Virus record (IMG/VR): IMGVR_UViG_3300045421_000618
Coordinates: 1 to 24,562 of that record
DNA length: 24,562 bases
Direction: 5' to 3' (one strand)
Source: a virus
A program made the position numbers and the translations under genes. The notes beneath the pieces are model-generated. The model searched no databases. It saw only the letters and a program-made list of their open reading frames with translations, and had not been told where the DNA came from. Positions 7,451 through 14,173 of this stretch are shown piece after piece (within the stretch, counting starts at the first letter, position 1; every line of letters begins with the position of its first letter).

Positions 7451-7728
7451 AAGTAGACCCCTCCTATTCAATCACAGCATATGAGTTTAATCATTTGTTT
7501 TACTCTTTTTGTACTTTAATAAGTTTACTACAAACTAAAAAAATGAATCTAGCAAACATATTTTTACTTCTTTTACAGAATTCAAACGTAAGAATTTTGT
7601 TTAAAGAATATTGTGATTTTGAAAATGATTATCTTGCCGTAAAAAGCTTTTTACAATTTGATACTGGATTATATAAGAGTAAATATATAATGAAATATCT
7701 TAACGCAAACAAAAAAGCACTACTATGA
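7447..7728 (+). CDS. Hypothetical protein, 93 aa
   Basis: Not recognised. It is a small, predicted helical protein rich in F, L and N (NHLFYSFCTLISLL, ANIFLLLLQNSNVRILF) with a basic C-terminus. The hydrophobic stretches are broken by polar residues and are more likely a helical core than membrane spans. It starts with a clear SD (GGAGG, 7-nt spacing), overlaps the DHH gene by ATGA and the bS21 gene by ATGA. It sits in the replication block, so an accessory replication or translation role is possible, but nothing in the sequence shows it. Confidence 0.8.
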   Translation: MKVDPSYSITAYEFNHLFYSFCTLISLLQTKKMNLANIFLLLLQNSNVRILFKEYCDFENDYLAVKSFLQFDTGLYKSKYIMKYLNANKKALL

Positions 7729-7928
7729 TTAACGTAAACGCAGAAATAACGCTAGATAGAAAGAAATCCCTAGATAAGGATTATTTTGCAAGAAAATACA
7801 ACAAGTTTGCTCGTGAGGTTCAAAAGTCTTTAGTATTAGAAACAATTCGGTTTTTTAAATATGGATACAAGCCAAGTGTTAAAAAGCGAGTCAAAAAAGA
7901 ATTCGCTCGTTACAAATGGCGGTACTAG
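7725..7928 (+). CDS. rpsU: Ribosomal protein bS21 homologue
   Basis: A 67-aa basic protein matching the bS21 pattern: an N-terminal strand (INVNAEITLD), then a helix with KYNKFAREVQKSLVLETIRFF, then YGYKPSVKKRVKKEFAR. The last segment corresponds to the family's YEKPSxKRxRKxxxA signature, with E changed to Y in YGYKPS. Length is normal for bS21. bS21 sits on the 30S platform next to the 16S 3' end (anti-SD) and affects mRNA selection; phage-encoded bS21 is known from several marine and metagenomic phages. It overlaps upstream (ATGA) and downstream (13 nt) genes in an early-type operon. It ends in an aromatic YKWRY, which differs from typical RRxxRLY tails. Most of this phage's genes lack SD sites, so a role in biasing initiation is plausible but inferred. 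Confidence 0.8.
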   Translation: MINVNAEITLDRKKSLDKDYFARKYNKFAREVQKSLVLETIRFFKYGYKPSVKKRVKKEFARYKWRY

Positions 7929-8566
7929 AATTTTCTGATTTTGAAAAGTATATTTACAATACTTTTTTAAGGGTCTCTCGTAACGGCAAACCTTACAAAA
8001 ATAGAAAAAATTTTGCGGAGTTATTAGATAAAAAAGAATATGTTTATTTAAAAAAACTGTCAAATTTTTTCAATCGTTTTAAACACATTGACGTTCAAAG
8101 CTTTTTTAAAGCACCTTATGAACTTTACCAAGATGAAAATTATTTTGGATTGGATTATTATATCAGTCTTAAAGCGATTAACGCCTATACTACACTTTTG
8201 AAGAAAAACGAGCTCTTAGATCCAGACGAAAAACAACAACTTAAAAATATTTTAAAATCATTTAAGTTTATTAAACAGTTTTGCAGCGAGCAAAATATTA
8301 ATGTAGACAGCTATGTAAACCATAGAACAAACAACATGTTTTCTTTTTTACTTCATTTACAAGAGCATAAAATCAATTTTTATTCTTTATTAGAATTCAA
8401 AGACACAATTCGCAACATAAGATTGGTGGGGCCCGAGGTTTTAGAGTTTATGCTAGGTAAAGATTTTTATTCAAAAATAGAAATTTTTAGAACAAAATAT
8501 ATTGTCTCGAGAAAAGCCAAATTACTCTGTTCTTATGCCTATAAAAAAATTAAAAATAACGCTTGA
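7916..8566 (+). CDS. Hypothetical protein, 216 aa; possible gp59-like helicase loader
   Basis: Predicted almost all-helical, aromatic- and lysine-rich, 216 aa. T4 gp59 (helicase assembly protein) is also all-helical, 217 aa, and encoded next to gene 32; here the gene ends 30 nt before gp32. By eye, weak shared patterning is visible: VYLKKLSNFF against gp59 YFFQKLSEKY, a central DYY...LK segment, and a C-terminal segment with KxxIFRTKYIVSRKAK. I consider this suggestive only. It overlaps the bS21 gene by 13 nt and lacks an SD. The gene itself is well supported; the function is a guess from size, fold and neighbourhood. Confidence 0.8.
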   Translation: MAVLEFSDFEKYIYNTFLRVSRNGKPYKNRKNFAELLDKKEYVYLKKLSNFFNRFKHIDVQSFFKAPYELYQDENYFGLDYYISLKAINAYTTLLKKNELLDPDEKQQLKNILKSFKFIKQFCSEQNINVDSYVNHRTNNMFSFLLHLQEHKINFYSLLEFKDTIRNIRLVGPEVLEFMLGKDFYSKIEIFRTKYIVSRKAKLLCSYAYKKIKNNA

Positions 8567-8590
8567 ATTAGGTGTTGCTCATTATAAAAT
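8563..8590 (+). promoter_or_regulatory. Early-type promoter of gene 32, predicted leaderless
   Basis: TTGAAT (8563-8568, overlapping the upstream stop), a 16-nt spacer and TAAAAT (8585-8590) lie 6 nt before the ATG at 8597. It is the best example of the class. Confidence 0.65.
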
Positions 8591-8596
8591 TTTAAT

Positions 8597-9469
8597 ATGA
8601 GTACATTTACCAATTCAATGTTTGAAAGCATTAAGTCTGCTTTAACTAAAGAAACAACAGCTTCTCGTACTAGAGACTTCCTAAGGACAGAGGTGGGCAA
8701 TATATACACAGTTCGTTTATTGCCTAATATAAAGGACCCCTCAAAGACGTTTTTTCACTATTATTCTTATGGATGGAATAGCTATAGCACCGGCCAGTTA
8801 GTAACATTTGTAAGCCCTTCTACCTGGGGTCAACGTGATCCGATTGGTGAAGAGCGCTACCGTGTTTTGCGCAATGGTAGTGAAGAGGAAAAGAAAAAGA
8901 TGTCCGTTATTTTGAGAAGAGAAAACTGGTTAGTTAATACTTATGTTATTAACGACCCTGTTAACTCTGATAACAACGGTAAAACTAAGTTAATTCGGTT
9001 TGGTAAACAACTCCATAAAATTATCATGGATGCTATAGAGGGAGAAGATGCAGAAGAATTTGGCCCGCGCATTTTTGACTTGTCTTCTAAAGGTTGCAGC
9101 TTAAAAATTAAAGTAGAAAAGCAAGGAGACTATCCTACTTATGTTTCTTCTAAGTTTCAATCTCCTAAGGAAATTGAAGGACTGGATGAAGCTGATTATG
9201 ATAAAATTTATAAAGGAGTATTTGATTTAGAGTCTTACGTGAGTGCTAAAACATACGACGAGCTTAAGACTTTATTTAACCAACATTACTATTGTAAAGA
9301 AGATGCGATAGAAGAAGTAACTGCTGCCGTTGAGGTTCCTCAAATTGTTACAGAAGTCAAATCTGTTAAAAGGTCTTCTGCACCAGAACCCAAGGCTTCT
9401 AAAAAGCAGCAAGAAGATGACTTGACAGATGATTCTATTAATAATCTTCTTAAAGAACTCGATGAGTAA
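8597..9469 (+). CDS. 32: Single-stranded DNA-binding protein (T4 gp32-like)
   Basis: Coats ssDNA at the phage replication fork and in recombination, and recruits UvsX, helicase loader and polymerase. The core shows the gp32 OB-fold pattern (NIYTVRLLPNIKDPSKTFFHYYSYGW, VTFVSPSTWGQRDPIGEERYRV, ENWLVNTYVINDP...GKTKLIRFGKQLHKII), ending with an acidic tail (DDLTDDSINNLLKELDE) used for protein contacts. A basic N-terminal segment for cooperativity is present. At 290 aa it is near T4 length (301). The zinc-binding ligands of T4 gp32 (one His, three Cys in the core) are absent: only two cysteines remain and neither is in the core. It has its own promoter, no SD, and overlaps the next start by one base. 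Confidence 0.93.
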   Translation: MSTFTNSMFESIKSALTKETTASRTRDFLRTEVGNIYTVRLLPNIKDPSKTFFHYYSYGWNSYSTGQLVTFVSPSTWGQRDPIGEERYRVLRNGSEEEKKKMSVILRRENWLVNTYVINDPVNSDNNGKTKLIRFGKQLHKIIMDAIEGEDAEEFGPRIFDLSSKGCSLKIKVEKQGDYPTYVSSKFQSPKEIEGLDEADYDKIYKGVFDLESYVSAKTYDELKTLFNQHYYCKEDAIEEVTAAVEVPQIVTEVKSVKRSSAPEPKASKKQQEDDLTDDSINNLLKELDE

Positions 9470-9852
9470 TGAGCGACGCTTTTAGAGAATCTACACCAGA
9501 AGAGATACGTTTGGCTACGCTTCAGTTTATGGGGCAAAATTTAGGCGATTTAAAACAATTAGATAGCCACATTGTTAATAAAAACCCCACTCTTCAGGGA
9601 CTCAATTTAAAAGCGGAAGAAATTATTCGTAATTTGCCTCAAGGTCAAAGTCGAGGAATACCTCAGCATAATTCTGTTGGTGCGTCTGCACCAAATATAC
9701 GAACTCAACCTCAAATTATGGTAGCTCCTAGAGTTGGTTCTGATGATTCTGGTAAAATAGTTGATAGTTTATATAAAATAGCCGCGACGTTGGAAAAAAT
9801 TGAACAACTTTTAAAAGACGCCCTTTTTTATCTTAAAAAAGAGCCTAATTAA
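9469..9852 (+). CDS. Hypothetical protein between gp32 and clamp, 127 aa
   Basis: Not recognised. It has an N-terminal helical part (PEEIRLATLQFMGQ, LGDLKQLDSHIV), a central disordered stretch rich in Q, P and G (QGQSRGIPQHNS, RTQPQIMVAPR), and a C-terminal amphipathic helix (KIVDSLYKIAATLEKIEQLLKDALFYL) that could form a coiled coil. It overlaps the gp32 stop by one base, so it is translated from the gp32 transcript, and the clamp gene follows immediately. Position suggests a replisome or late-transcription accessory, but the sequence does not match T4 gp33 or gp59 as I recall them. Confidence 0.82.
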   Translation: MSDAFRESTPEEIRLATLQFMGQNLGDLKQLDSHIVNKNPTLQGLNLKAEEIIRNLPQGQSRGIPQHNSVGASAPNIRTQPQIMVAPRVGSDDSGKIVDSLYKIAATLEKIEQLLKDALFYLKKEPN

Positions 9853-9855
9853 TTG

Positions 9856-10587
9856 ATGACGGTTACGATTTCTAATAAAGATTGTTTTTTAGACAGCTTC
9901 TTAGGTTTTATTAGTAAAGTTTCTGAGAATGCCGTTCTAACTGTAGCAGATAAAAATATATCTTCCTTACTTTCTACTAGTGATAGTACTGTAATTGTAC
10001 ATTCTCTTTATTCTGATGATAAAATTAAAGGTAGCCATACTCTAAATATTCCCGATTTAAAAAAATTACATAGATTATTTTCATGTATCGGATCTAAAGA
10101 TTTTGAGATTACAATTAATACAAATAATATAAGTTATAGCTCTGACGATATTCGTTTTAAATATCATTTGTTTGATGACGGTATTATTTCAACACCTAAA
10201 TTAAACATGGATAAATTAAATGATTTAAAATTTGATGGTAGTTTTTCTATATCTCAACCTATATTGATTAATTTAATTAAGGCCAGTTCTATTAACATAG
10301 ATTCTAGTAAGCTTTATCTAACTTTTAAAAATAATAGTGTATTCGGTGAATTAACAGATAAAAGTAAGCCAAATATTGACTCTTTTGATTTAAAACTCAC
10401 GGAAGATTATGTAGGTTCACCAGTAATAAATAGTATGCCCTTGAATTTTGAAATTTTTAGAATAATCTCTTCCATAAGGGCTAAGACCTTTAATGTTAAA
10501 ATTCACTCTAAAATGAGTATAGTCTTACTTGAAATATCTGATAATTTTGCTACTCATAAAATTGTAATATCTGCCCTGGCAAATTAA
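9856..10587 (+). CDS. 45: Sliding clamp (T4 gp45-like)
   Basis: Trimeric DNA-tracking clamp that gives polymerase processivity and, in T4, activates late transcription through gp55/gp33. It has two-domain beta/alpha clamp architecture at 243 aa (T4 gp45 is 228): an N-terminal ISNKDCFLDSFLGFISKVSENAVLTV, the middle strand set with SLYSDDKIKGSHTLNIPDLKKLHRLF (compare DLKxLxxLL in gp45), a second domain starting FSISQPILINLIKASSI, and a C-terminal MSIVLLEISDNFATHKIVIS strand pair. The frame could extend one codon to a TTG at 9853; the ATG at 9856 is preferred. No SD is present. Its likely clients include the polymerase tail TDLFELLK. A late-promoter system, as proposed here, would also need it. 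Confidence 0.92.
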   Translation: MTVTISNKDCFLDSFLGFISKVSENAVLTVADKNISSLLSTSDSTVIVHSLYSDDKIKGSHTLNIPDLKKLHRLFSCIGSKDFEITINTNNISYSSDDIRFKYHLFDDGIISTPKLNMDKLNDLKFDGSFSISQPILINLIKASSINIDSSKLYLTFKNNSVFGELTDKSKPNIDSFDLKLTEDYVGSPVINSMPLNFEIFRIISSIRAKTFNVKIHSKMSIVLLEISDNFATHKIVISALAN

Positions 10588-10974
10588 ATGAGCAAAAATA
10601 AAATTAGAACACCGGGTTACTTTATAAAGCGTCTTAAAGATAACGGCTTTATTGTTCTTAAAGTTTTTTCTATTTACAATAAAGCTGATCCTAGAAGATG
10701 GACTGTTCTTGTAAACCCAAGTGAGGTGTCTGTTTATATCACATGCTTTAACGATGGCAGCGACAATAACGCTACTTGCTTTGAATTTAATGATGGTGGT
10801 AATAGATTTCCTAGAAATTTAACACTTAAAACAGAAAGCATTGAAACCGTAGTTGATTATTTGTTAAAATACGGTGCGTCATGTAACAAGGATTATTCTG
10901 GTCGCTGTAGATTTGTATCAAAGAGAATAAATAATAATGATGAAGAAGGCAAACCAGAACGAGTCAAAGGATAA
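10588..10974 (+). CDS. Conserved hypothetical, 128 aa, directly after the clamp
   Basis: Unrecognised function. It is compact, alpha/beta, 128 aa: N-terminal KIRTPGYFIKRLKDNGFIVLKVF, then strands (RRWTVLVNPSEVSVYITCF, CFEFNDGGNRFP) and a helix (SIETVVDYLLKYG). GYFIKRLKDNGF reads like a helix-turn-strand opening seen in small T4-like phage proteins, but I cannot name a family. The start codon follows the clamp stop with no gap, so it is probably co-translated with gp45 on a shared transcript. Its last 35 bases contain the start and late-type octamer of the next gene. Confidence 0.83.
   Translation: MSKNKIRTPGYFIKRLKDNGFIVLKVFSIYNKADPRRWTVLVNPSEVSVYITCFNDGSDNNATCFEFNDGGNRFPRNLTLKTESIETVVDYLLKYGASCNKDYSGRCRFVSKRINNNDEEGKPERVKG
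10926..10933 (+). promoter_or_regulatory. Late-type octamer inside the end of the 128-aa gene
   Basis: AATAAATA lies 6 nt before the second of two tandem ATGs (10937 and 10940). The geometry matches the other late boxes, giving the next gene its own late transcript. Confidence 0.45.
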
Positions 10975-11266
10975 TAACGACTTTGACCCAAATAATAGCG
11001 AAACTAAAGATTTAGCTAGAAAAGCCTTTGCTGCTTTTATTCAAAATCAGCTAAAAGAAGACAACTCTGCCCGTAAAAACACCGAAGCGTTAGTTAATAC
11101 AGTTCAAGAATTTTTAAATTCTTTTATAATCTTAGGTTACACAATGGATGGCGAGCCCGTTAATTTTATATTTGCTCACAATCAACAAGAAGCAGATTCT
11201 CTTGCTACATTACTTAATAAATTTTTCATGAAAAATGTCCGGGGCGGTCCTGGAGATATAGAATAA
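10940..11266 (+). CDS. Hypothetical protein, 108-109 aa
   Basis: Not recognised. A charged, polar N-terminus (KKANQNESKDNNDFDPNNSET) is probably disordered. A helical region (KDLARKAFAAFIQNQLKED, RKNTEALVNTVQEFLNSFIILGY) and MDGEPVNFIFAHNQQEADSLATLLNKFF follow. The start is one of two adjacent ATGs. 10940 fits the late-octamer spacing; 10937 would add one Met. It overlaps the previous gene by about 35 nt, which is longer than other overlaps here and consistent with an independent start. The late-type box hints at a morphogenesis or virion-related role rather than replication; this is inference. Confidence 0.8.
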   Translation: MKKANQNESKDNNDFDPNNSETKDLARKAFAAFIQNQLKEDNSARKNTEALVNTVQEFLNSFIILGYTMDGEPVNFIFAHNQQEADSLATLLNKFFMKNVRGGPGDIE

Positions 11267-11283
11267 TTTTAATAAGTTTTATT

Positions 11284-12159
11284 GTGCGCGACTCTATTAT
11301 AATCCTAGGTAAAGGATTTATTGGTAACAAGCTTTTTTCGTTTTTGCACAACGAAAATTTAGATGTTTACCATATTTCCAGGAAAGAATGTGACTATTTT
11401 AATTTAGAAAAATTAGAAGAATACATCAATACAACAGTAAAAAATAATTACGTTACTATTATTAATTGCTCAGGTTATACCGGTAATCCAAACGTAGAGA
11501 GCTGTGAGGATAATAAAGAGATATGTTTCGAATATAACGTTAAACTACAATCTCTGCTAAATTATTTTTGTATTCAACACAACTTTGCATTAATCACCAT
11601 TTCTAGCGGTTGCATATATACCGGATATCTTAAAGAATATAGCGAGACAGATACACCTAATTTTGGATTGTTTGATACTGAGAGTAGTTTTTATTCTAAA
11701 ACAAAACATGCAGCTGAATTAATAACAAACTTTGTAAACACAAGCATTTTACGAATTCGCATACCCTTCACGAGTGAGATAAACAGAAAAAATTATTTTA
11801 TAAAAATCTTAAATTACGATACACTCATTGACATGCCTAATAGCTGTACATGCGTCGAGGACCTTTGTGTTTTTATTTATAAATTTATATCTTTGAATTA
11901 TCAATATATAAGGCCTGGTATCTACAATGTCGCCAATAAGGGTGGTATTAAAGCGTCAACGGTTGTAGATATTTTAAAAAGAAATAGCATGCAAAATTTG
12001 AAATGGCAGTTTAAAGATTACAGTGAATTAAATTTTAAGGTAAATCGATCAAATTGCTTGCTATCAACAGATAAAATATCTAAAATAGGACTAGAGTTAC
12101 CAGACATTTATGACTCATCTGAAAAATGTATTACAGCGCTTAAAGAGCAGCTTTTCTAA
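11284..12159 (+). CDS. Extended SDR sugar-nucleotide reductase/epimerase (RmlD-like)
   Basis: NAD(P)-dependent short-chain dehydrogenase of the RmlD/NAD-dependent epimerase type, expected to reduce or epimerise a nucleotide sugar. The Rossmann motif ILGKGFIG (7-14) begins directly after the start. INCSGYTGNPNVESCEDN (60-77) matches the RmlD segment with its VDxCE turn. The serine catalytic segment is ISSGCIYTG (106-114), and Y137-xxx-K141 (YSKTK) is the catalytic pair. At 291 aa the length is typical. The start is GTG with AATAAGTT 5 nt upstream, a weak late-type match. It is unusually rich in cysteines. It may supply the glycosyltransferase at 4471 or a surface-polysaccharide process; there is no direct link. 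Confidence 0.85.
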   Translation: MRDSIIILGKGFIGNKLFSFLHNENLDVYHISRKECDYFNLEKLEEYINTTVKNNYVTIINCSGYTGNPNVESCEDNKEICFEYNVKLQSLLNYFCIQHNFALITISSGCIYTGYLKEYSETDTPNFGLFDTESSFYSKTKHAAELITNFVNTSILRIRIPFTSEINRKNYFIKILNYDTLIDMPNSCTCVEDLCVFIYKFISLNYQYIRPGIYNVANKGGIKASTVVDILKRNSMQNLKWQFKDYSELNFKVNRSNCLLSTDKISKIGLELPDIYDSSEKCITALKEQLF

Positions 12160-12406
12160 GATACACCCAAGACCAAGATACATTTATGCGGTAATTAAAG
12201 GAACTTATCTTGGAGAGTTGCTGGTTTATTGCAAAGATTTAAAAGAAAGCGCAGGGTTTTTATCAATGCCAAAAATGATTAATAGACATATACCTAAAGA
12301 AAAGTTTTATTTTGGTGTCGAAAACGGTATAGTTGATGTTGTACAAAAATTGCCTAGATCAGTATATGATATTTGCCTCCGTCAATATAAAAAGAATGGA
12401 TTGTAA
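12110..12406 (+). CDS. Hypothetical protein, 98 aa
   Basis: Not recognised. It is small and basic (many K/R), with core segment RYIYAVIKGTYLGELLVYCKDL, a helical CGFL-like stretch and KFYFGVENGIVDVVQKLPRSVYDICLRQYKK. I recall similar YxYAVxKGTYLGE openings in hypothetical proteins of marine T4-like phages, without a function. It overlaps the SDR gene by 50 nt, and no later in-frame ATG precedes the conserved-looking core. Possibly the true start is a non-ATG codon downstream. No SD or promoter box is apparent, so it likely rides on the SDR transcript. Confidence 0.75.
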   Translation: MTHLKNVLQRLKSSFSKIHPRPRYIYAVIKGTYLGELLVYCKDLKESAGFLSMPKMINRHIPKEKFYFGVENGIVDVVQKLPRSVYDICLRQYKKNGL

Positions 12407-12419
12407 TTTAAAGTTTATT

Positions 12420-12427
12420 TATAAATA
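12420..12427 (+). promoter_or_regulatory. Perfect T4-late-type octamer, predicted leaderless
   Basis: TATAAATA with a TTTTT spacer, 5 nt before the ATG at 12433. A TTGTAA at 12401 is present but is probably only the preceding stop region. Confidence 0.65.
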
Positions 12428-12432
12428 TTTTT

Positions 12433-12699
12433 ATGGACTTTATACAACCTAGAAAAATTACATCACCCATATCAGGTCAACCGGTTACCCCTCGTTTAAA
12501 AACATATATTCGCAACGGAAAAGAAGTTGTAGAAGCTGAGTATATTGATCCTGCAAGCGGTACTTTTATTCGAAAAGGTATAGTGTCTGTAAAAGATATA
12601 AAACAGTCTACTAATAATCAACCCTACATACATACACCGGACACAGACCCTAAGCCAGGTTCTTCTGAACCTGAACCCTTACCTATTCCAAAACCTTAA
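12433..12699 (+). CDS. Small late protein with proline-rich tail, 88 aa
   Basis: Not recognised. The N-terminal two thirds look like a small beta domain (KITSPISGQPVTPRLKTYIRNGKEVVEAEYIDPASGTFIRKGIVSVKDI). The last 25 residues are rich in P, E, D and S (TPDTDPKPGSSEPEPLPIPKP) and are surely disordered. It carries the strongest late octamer of the window and no -35 element, so late expression is predicted although primase follows only 3 nt downstream. A late promoter ahead of a replication gene is odd; primase may also be read from upstream early transcripts. A minor virion or assembly role is possible. Confidence 0.8.
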   Translation: MDFIQPRKITSPISGQPVTPRLKTYIRNGKEVVEAEYIDPASGTFIRKGIVSVKDIKQSTNNQPYIHTPDTDPKPGSSEPEPLPIPKP

Positions 12700-12702
12700 A
12701 TT

Positions 12703-13728
12703 GTGGAAATACCCCAAGAGTACATAGTACAAAAATACTATCAGTATGCTGGTTACCCGCGGTTTAAAAAGTTATTACAAACATATGAGGCTGGTTGCCC
12801 TGTGTGCAGAGAAGGTAATTCTTGGGGAAAGAAACGTCGCTGCTATTATATTTTAAATAAAAACATTATATGTTGTCATAATTGTGGTTGGTATGGCTCT
12901 CCTGTAAAATGGATACAAGAAGTTTCTGGTTTAACTATTGGAGAAATTTTAAAAGAGGCCTCTTCTTATGATATTATACCTGTTGAAATTAAAGACGAAT
13001 TACAACCTTCAATTAAGCAAGTTGAATCTCTACCTACGGACAGCATTAACTTATTTGATAAGTCGCAGATTTCCTTTTTTAAAGATAATAAAGTAGTTAG
13101 AAAAGCATTAGATATTATTAAGAATCGTAGATTAGATACAGCAATCAACCGTCCTGGTGCACTCTATATTTCTCTTAACGATAAAGTACATAAAAATAGA
13201 ATCATACTTCCGTTTTATGATAAAAATAACAATATAATTTTTTATCAGTCTAGAGCTATTTTTGATAGTGATTTAAAATTTAAACCTAGATATTTGAGTA
13301 AAGTTAGGGGAGAAAAATCATTGTTTAATATAAATCAAATTGATGTTGATTTAAATTATATATTTATTTTTGAAGGACCTATTGATTCTTTTTTTATAAG
13401 AAACGGTGTGGGTGTAGCTGGCATTCAAGAAGATTCGTCAACCAGCCTTTCACTATTTCAAGAAAGACAGTTATTTGAGTTTAACTTGTTGAAAAAAATT
13501 TGGGTTTTAGATAGTCAATGGATTGATAAAGCTAGTAGGAAGAAAACTGAAAAGCTTATCTCAAATGATGAGACGGTTTTTTTATGGCCTGAAAATTACG
13601 GTAAAAACTATAAAGATATTAATGAACTATGTATTGATTTAGGTAAAAACGAAATAGATACACCATTTATTTTAGATAATATTGCGAGCGGTATTAGAGC
13701 AAAGCTGCTTTTAACTAAAATTAAGTAG
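12703..13728 (+). CDS. 61: DNA primase (T4 gp61-like)
   Basis: Synthesises RNA primers for lagging-strand replication with the gp41 helicase. The N-terminal zinc finger is C32-xx-C35 with C58-xx-C61 (CPVC...CHNCGW). TOPRIM-type catalytic residues are FIFEGPIDSFF (E224, D228), followed by GVAGIQE and WVLDSQ (D270). At 341 aa it matches T4 gp61 (342). The start is GTG, 3 nt after the previous stop. The next Met lies far inside, so GTG is required to keep the zinc finger. No SD is present. The stop overlaps the inverted gene at 13721 by 8 bp with no terminator between. Confidence 0.93.
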   Translation: MEIPQEYIVQKYYQYAGYPRFKKLLQTYEAGCPVCREGNSWGKKRRCYYILNKNIICCHNCGWYGSPVKWIQEVSGLTIGEILKEASSYDIIPVEIKDELQPSIKQVESLPTDSINLFDKSQISFFKDNKVVRKALDIIKNRRLDTAINRPGALYISLNDKVHKNRIILPFYDKNNNIIFYQSRAIFDSDLKFKPRYLSKVRGEKSLFNINQIDVDLNYIFIFEGPIDSFFIRNGVGVAGIQEDSSTSLSLFQERQLFEFNLLKKIWVLDSQWIDKASRKKTEKLISNDETVFLWPENYGKNYKDINELCIDLGKNEIDTPFILDNIASGIRAKLLLTKIK

Positions 13729-14140
13729 ACGTCATCGATATTAGATAACCTTTAAATGCTTCGCTTAATGAACTAAGCTCTGCAGCGATTCTAGCTATCT
13801 TTTTCTTTTCACTTCTTGCTACATCTTCAAATACAGAATCACATCTAGCAGCGTGTAGTTTAGATTGAACCGATCCATTATCTGTACCATTTAAATAACC
13901 TATAAATTTATCTATTTCACTTATCCAAGATGTTAATTCAGCTTTTTGGTGTACTTTTTCTCTTTCTAATTCACCGCCACCATGTGGTACCTCTACGTCA
14001 AAATCCTCAGGAGTTGTTGATTTTAAAGTCTGTGCCATAGCCTCTCTATCGGATTCTGGTGTTTTGTCTACATCAGTAGGAATTACTGTAGTGTCTGCTT
14101 CTAGAATATTAAAAAAGCGTTTTTCAAAAATATTACTCAT
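13721..14140 (-). CDS. Unknown late protein with capsid-targeting-like leader, 139 aa
   Basis: Not recognised as a family. It begins MSNIFEKRFFNILEADTT, an amphipathic helix ending in I-L-E-A, which fits the T4 gp21 prohead-protease rule (I/L-x-E, cut before A/G). A proline- and acid-rich stretch (TPESDRE, TPEDFDVEVPHGGGE) follows, then a helical C-terminal domain (KVHQKAELTSWISEIDKFIGYL, SEKKKIARIAAELSSLSEAFKGYL). A late octamer GATAAATA (14155-14148, minus) lies 7 nt before the ATG. Late timing plus the leader suggests a prohead core or internal virion protein, possibly packaged and cleaved; this is inferred and not homology-based. Confidence 0.83.
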   Translation of the reverse strand: MSNIFEKRFFNILEADTTVIPTDVDKTPESDREAMAQTLKSTTPEDFDVEVPHGGGELEREKVHQKAELTSWISEIDKFIGYLNGTDNGSVQSKLHAARCDSVFEDVARSEKKKIARIAAELSSLSEAFKGYLISMTST

Positions 14141-14147
14141 ACATTAT

Positions 14148-14155
14148 TATTTATC
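14148..14155 (-). promoter_or_regulatory. Late-type octamer for the 139-aa gene
   Basis: GATAAATA on the minus strand lies 7 nt before the ATG at 14140 and has no -35 box. It is divergent from the late octamer at 14160-14167, only 4 bp away. Confidence 0.55.
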
Positions 14156-14159
14156 CTCG

Positions 14160-14167
14160 AATAAATA
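14160..14167 (+). promoter_or_regulatory. Late-type octamer for 14174
   Basis: AATAAATA lies 6 nt before the GTG at 14174 (ATAAATAT with 5 nt is an equivalent register). No -35 box and no SD are present. Confidence 0.55.
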
Positions 14168-14173
14168 TATTTA

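Noticed and set aside
9853-9855. TTG as start of the clamp gene
   Set aside because: The ATG follows immediately; the extra codon has no supporting signal.
11873-11882. TATAAATA on the minus strand within the SDR gene as a promoter
   Set aside because: No start codon or open frame at the required distance; AT-rich chance match.
13329-13350. Late-like TATAAATC followed 6 nt later by ATG inside primase
   Set aside because: The ATG frame ends after three codons and the box deviates at its last base.
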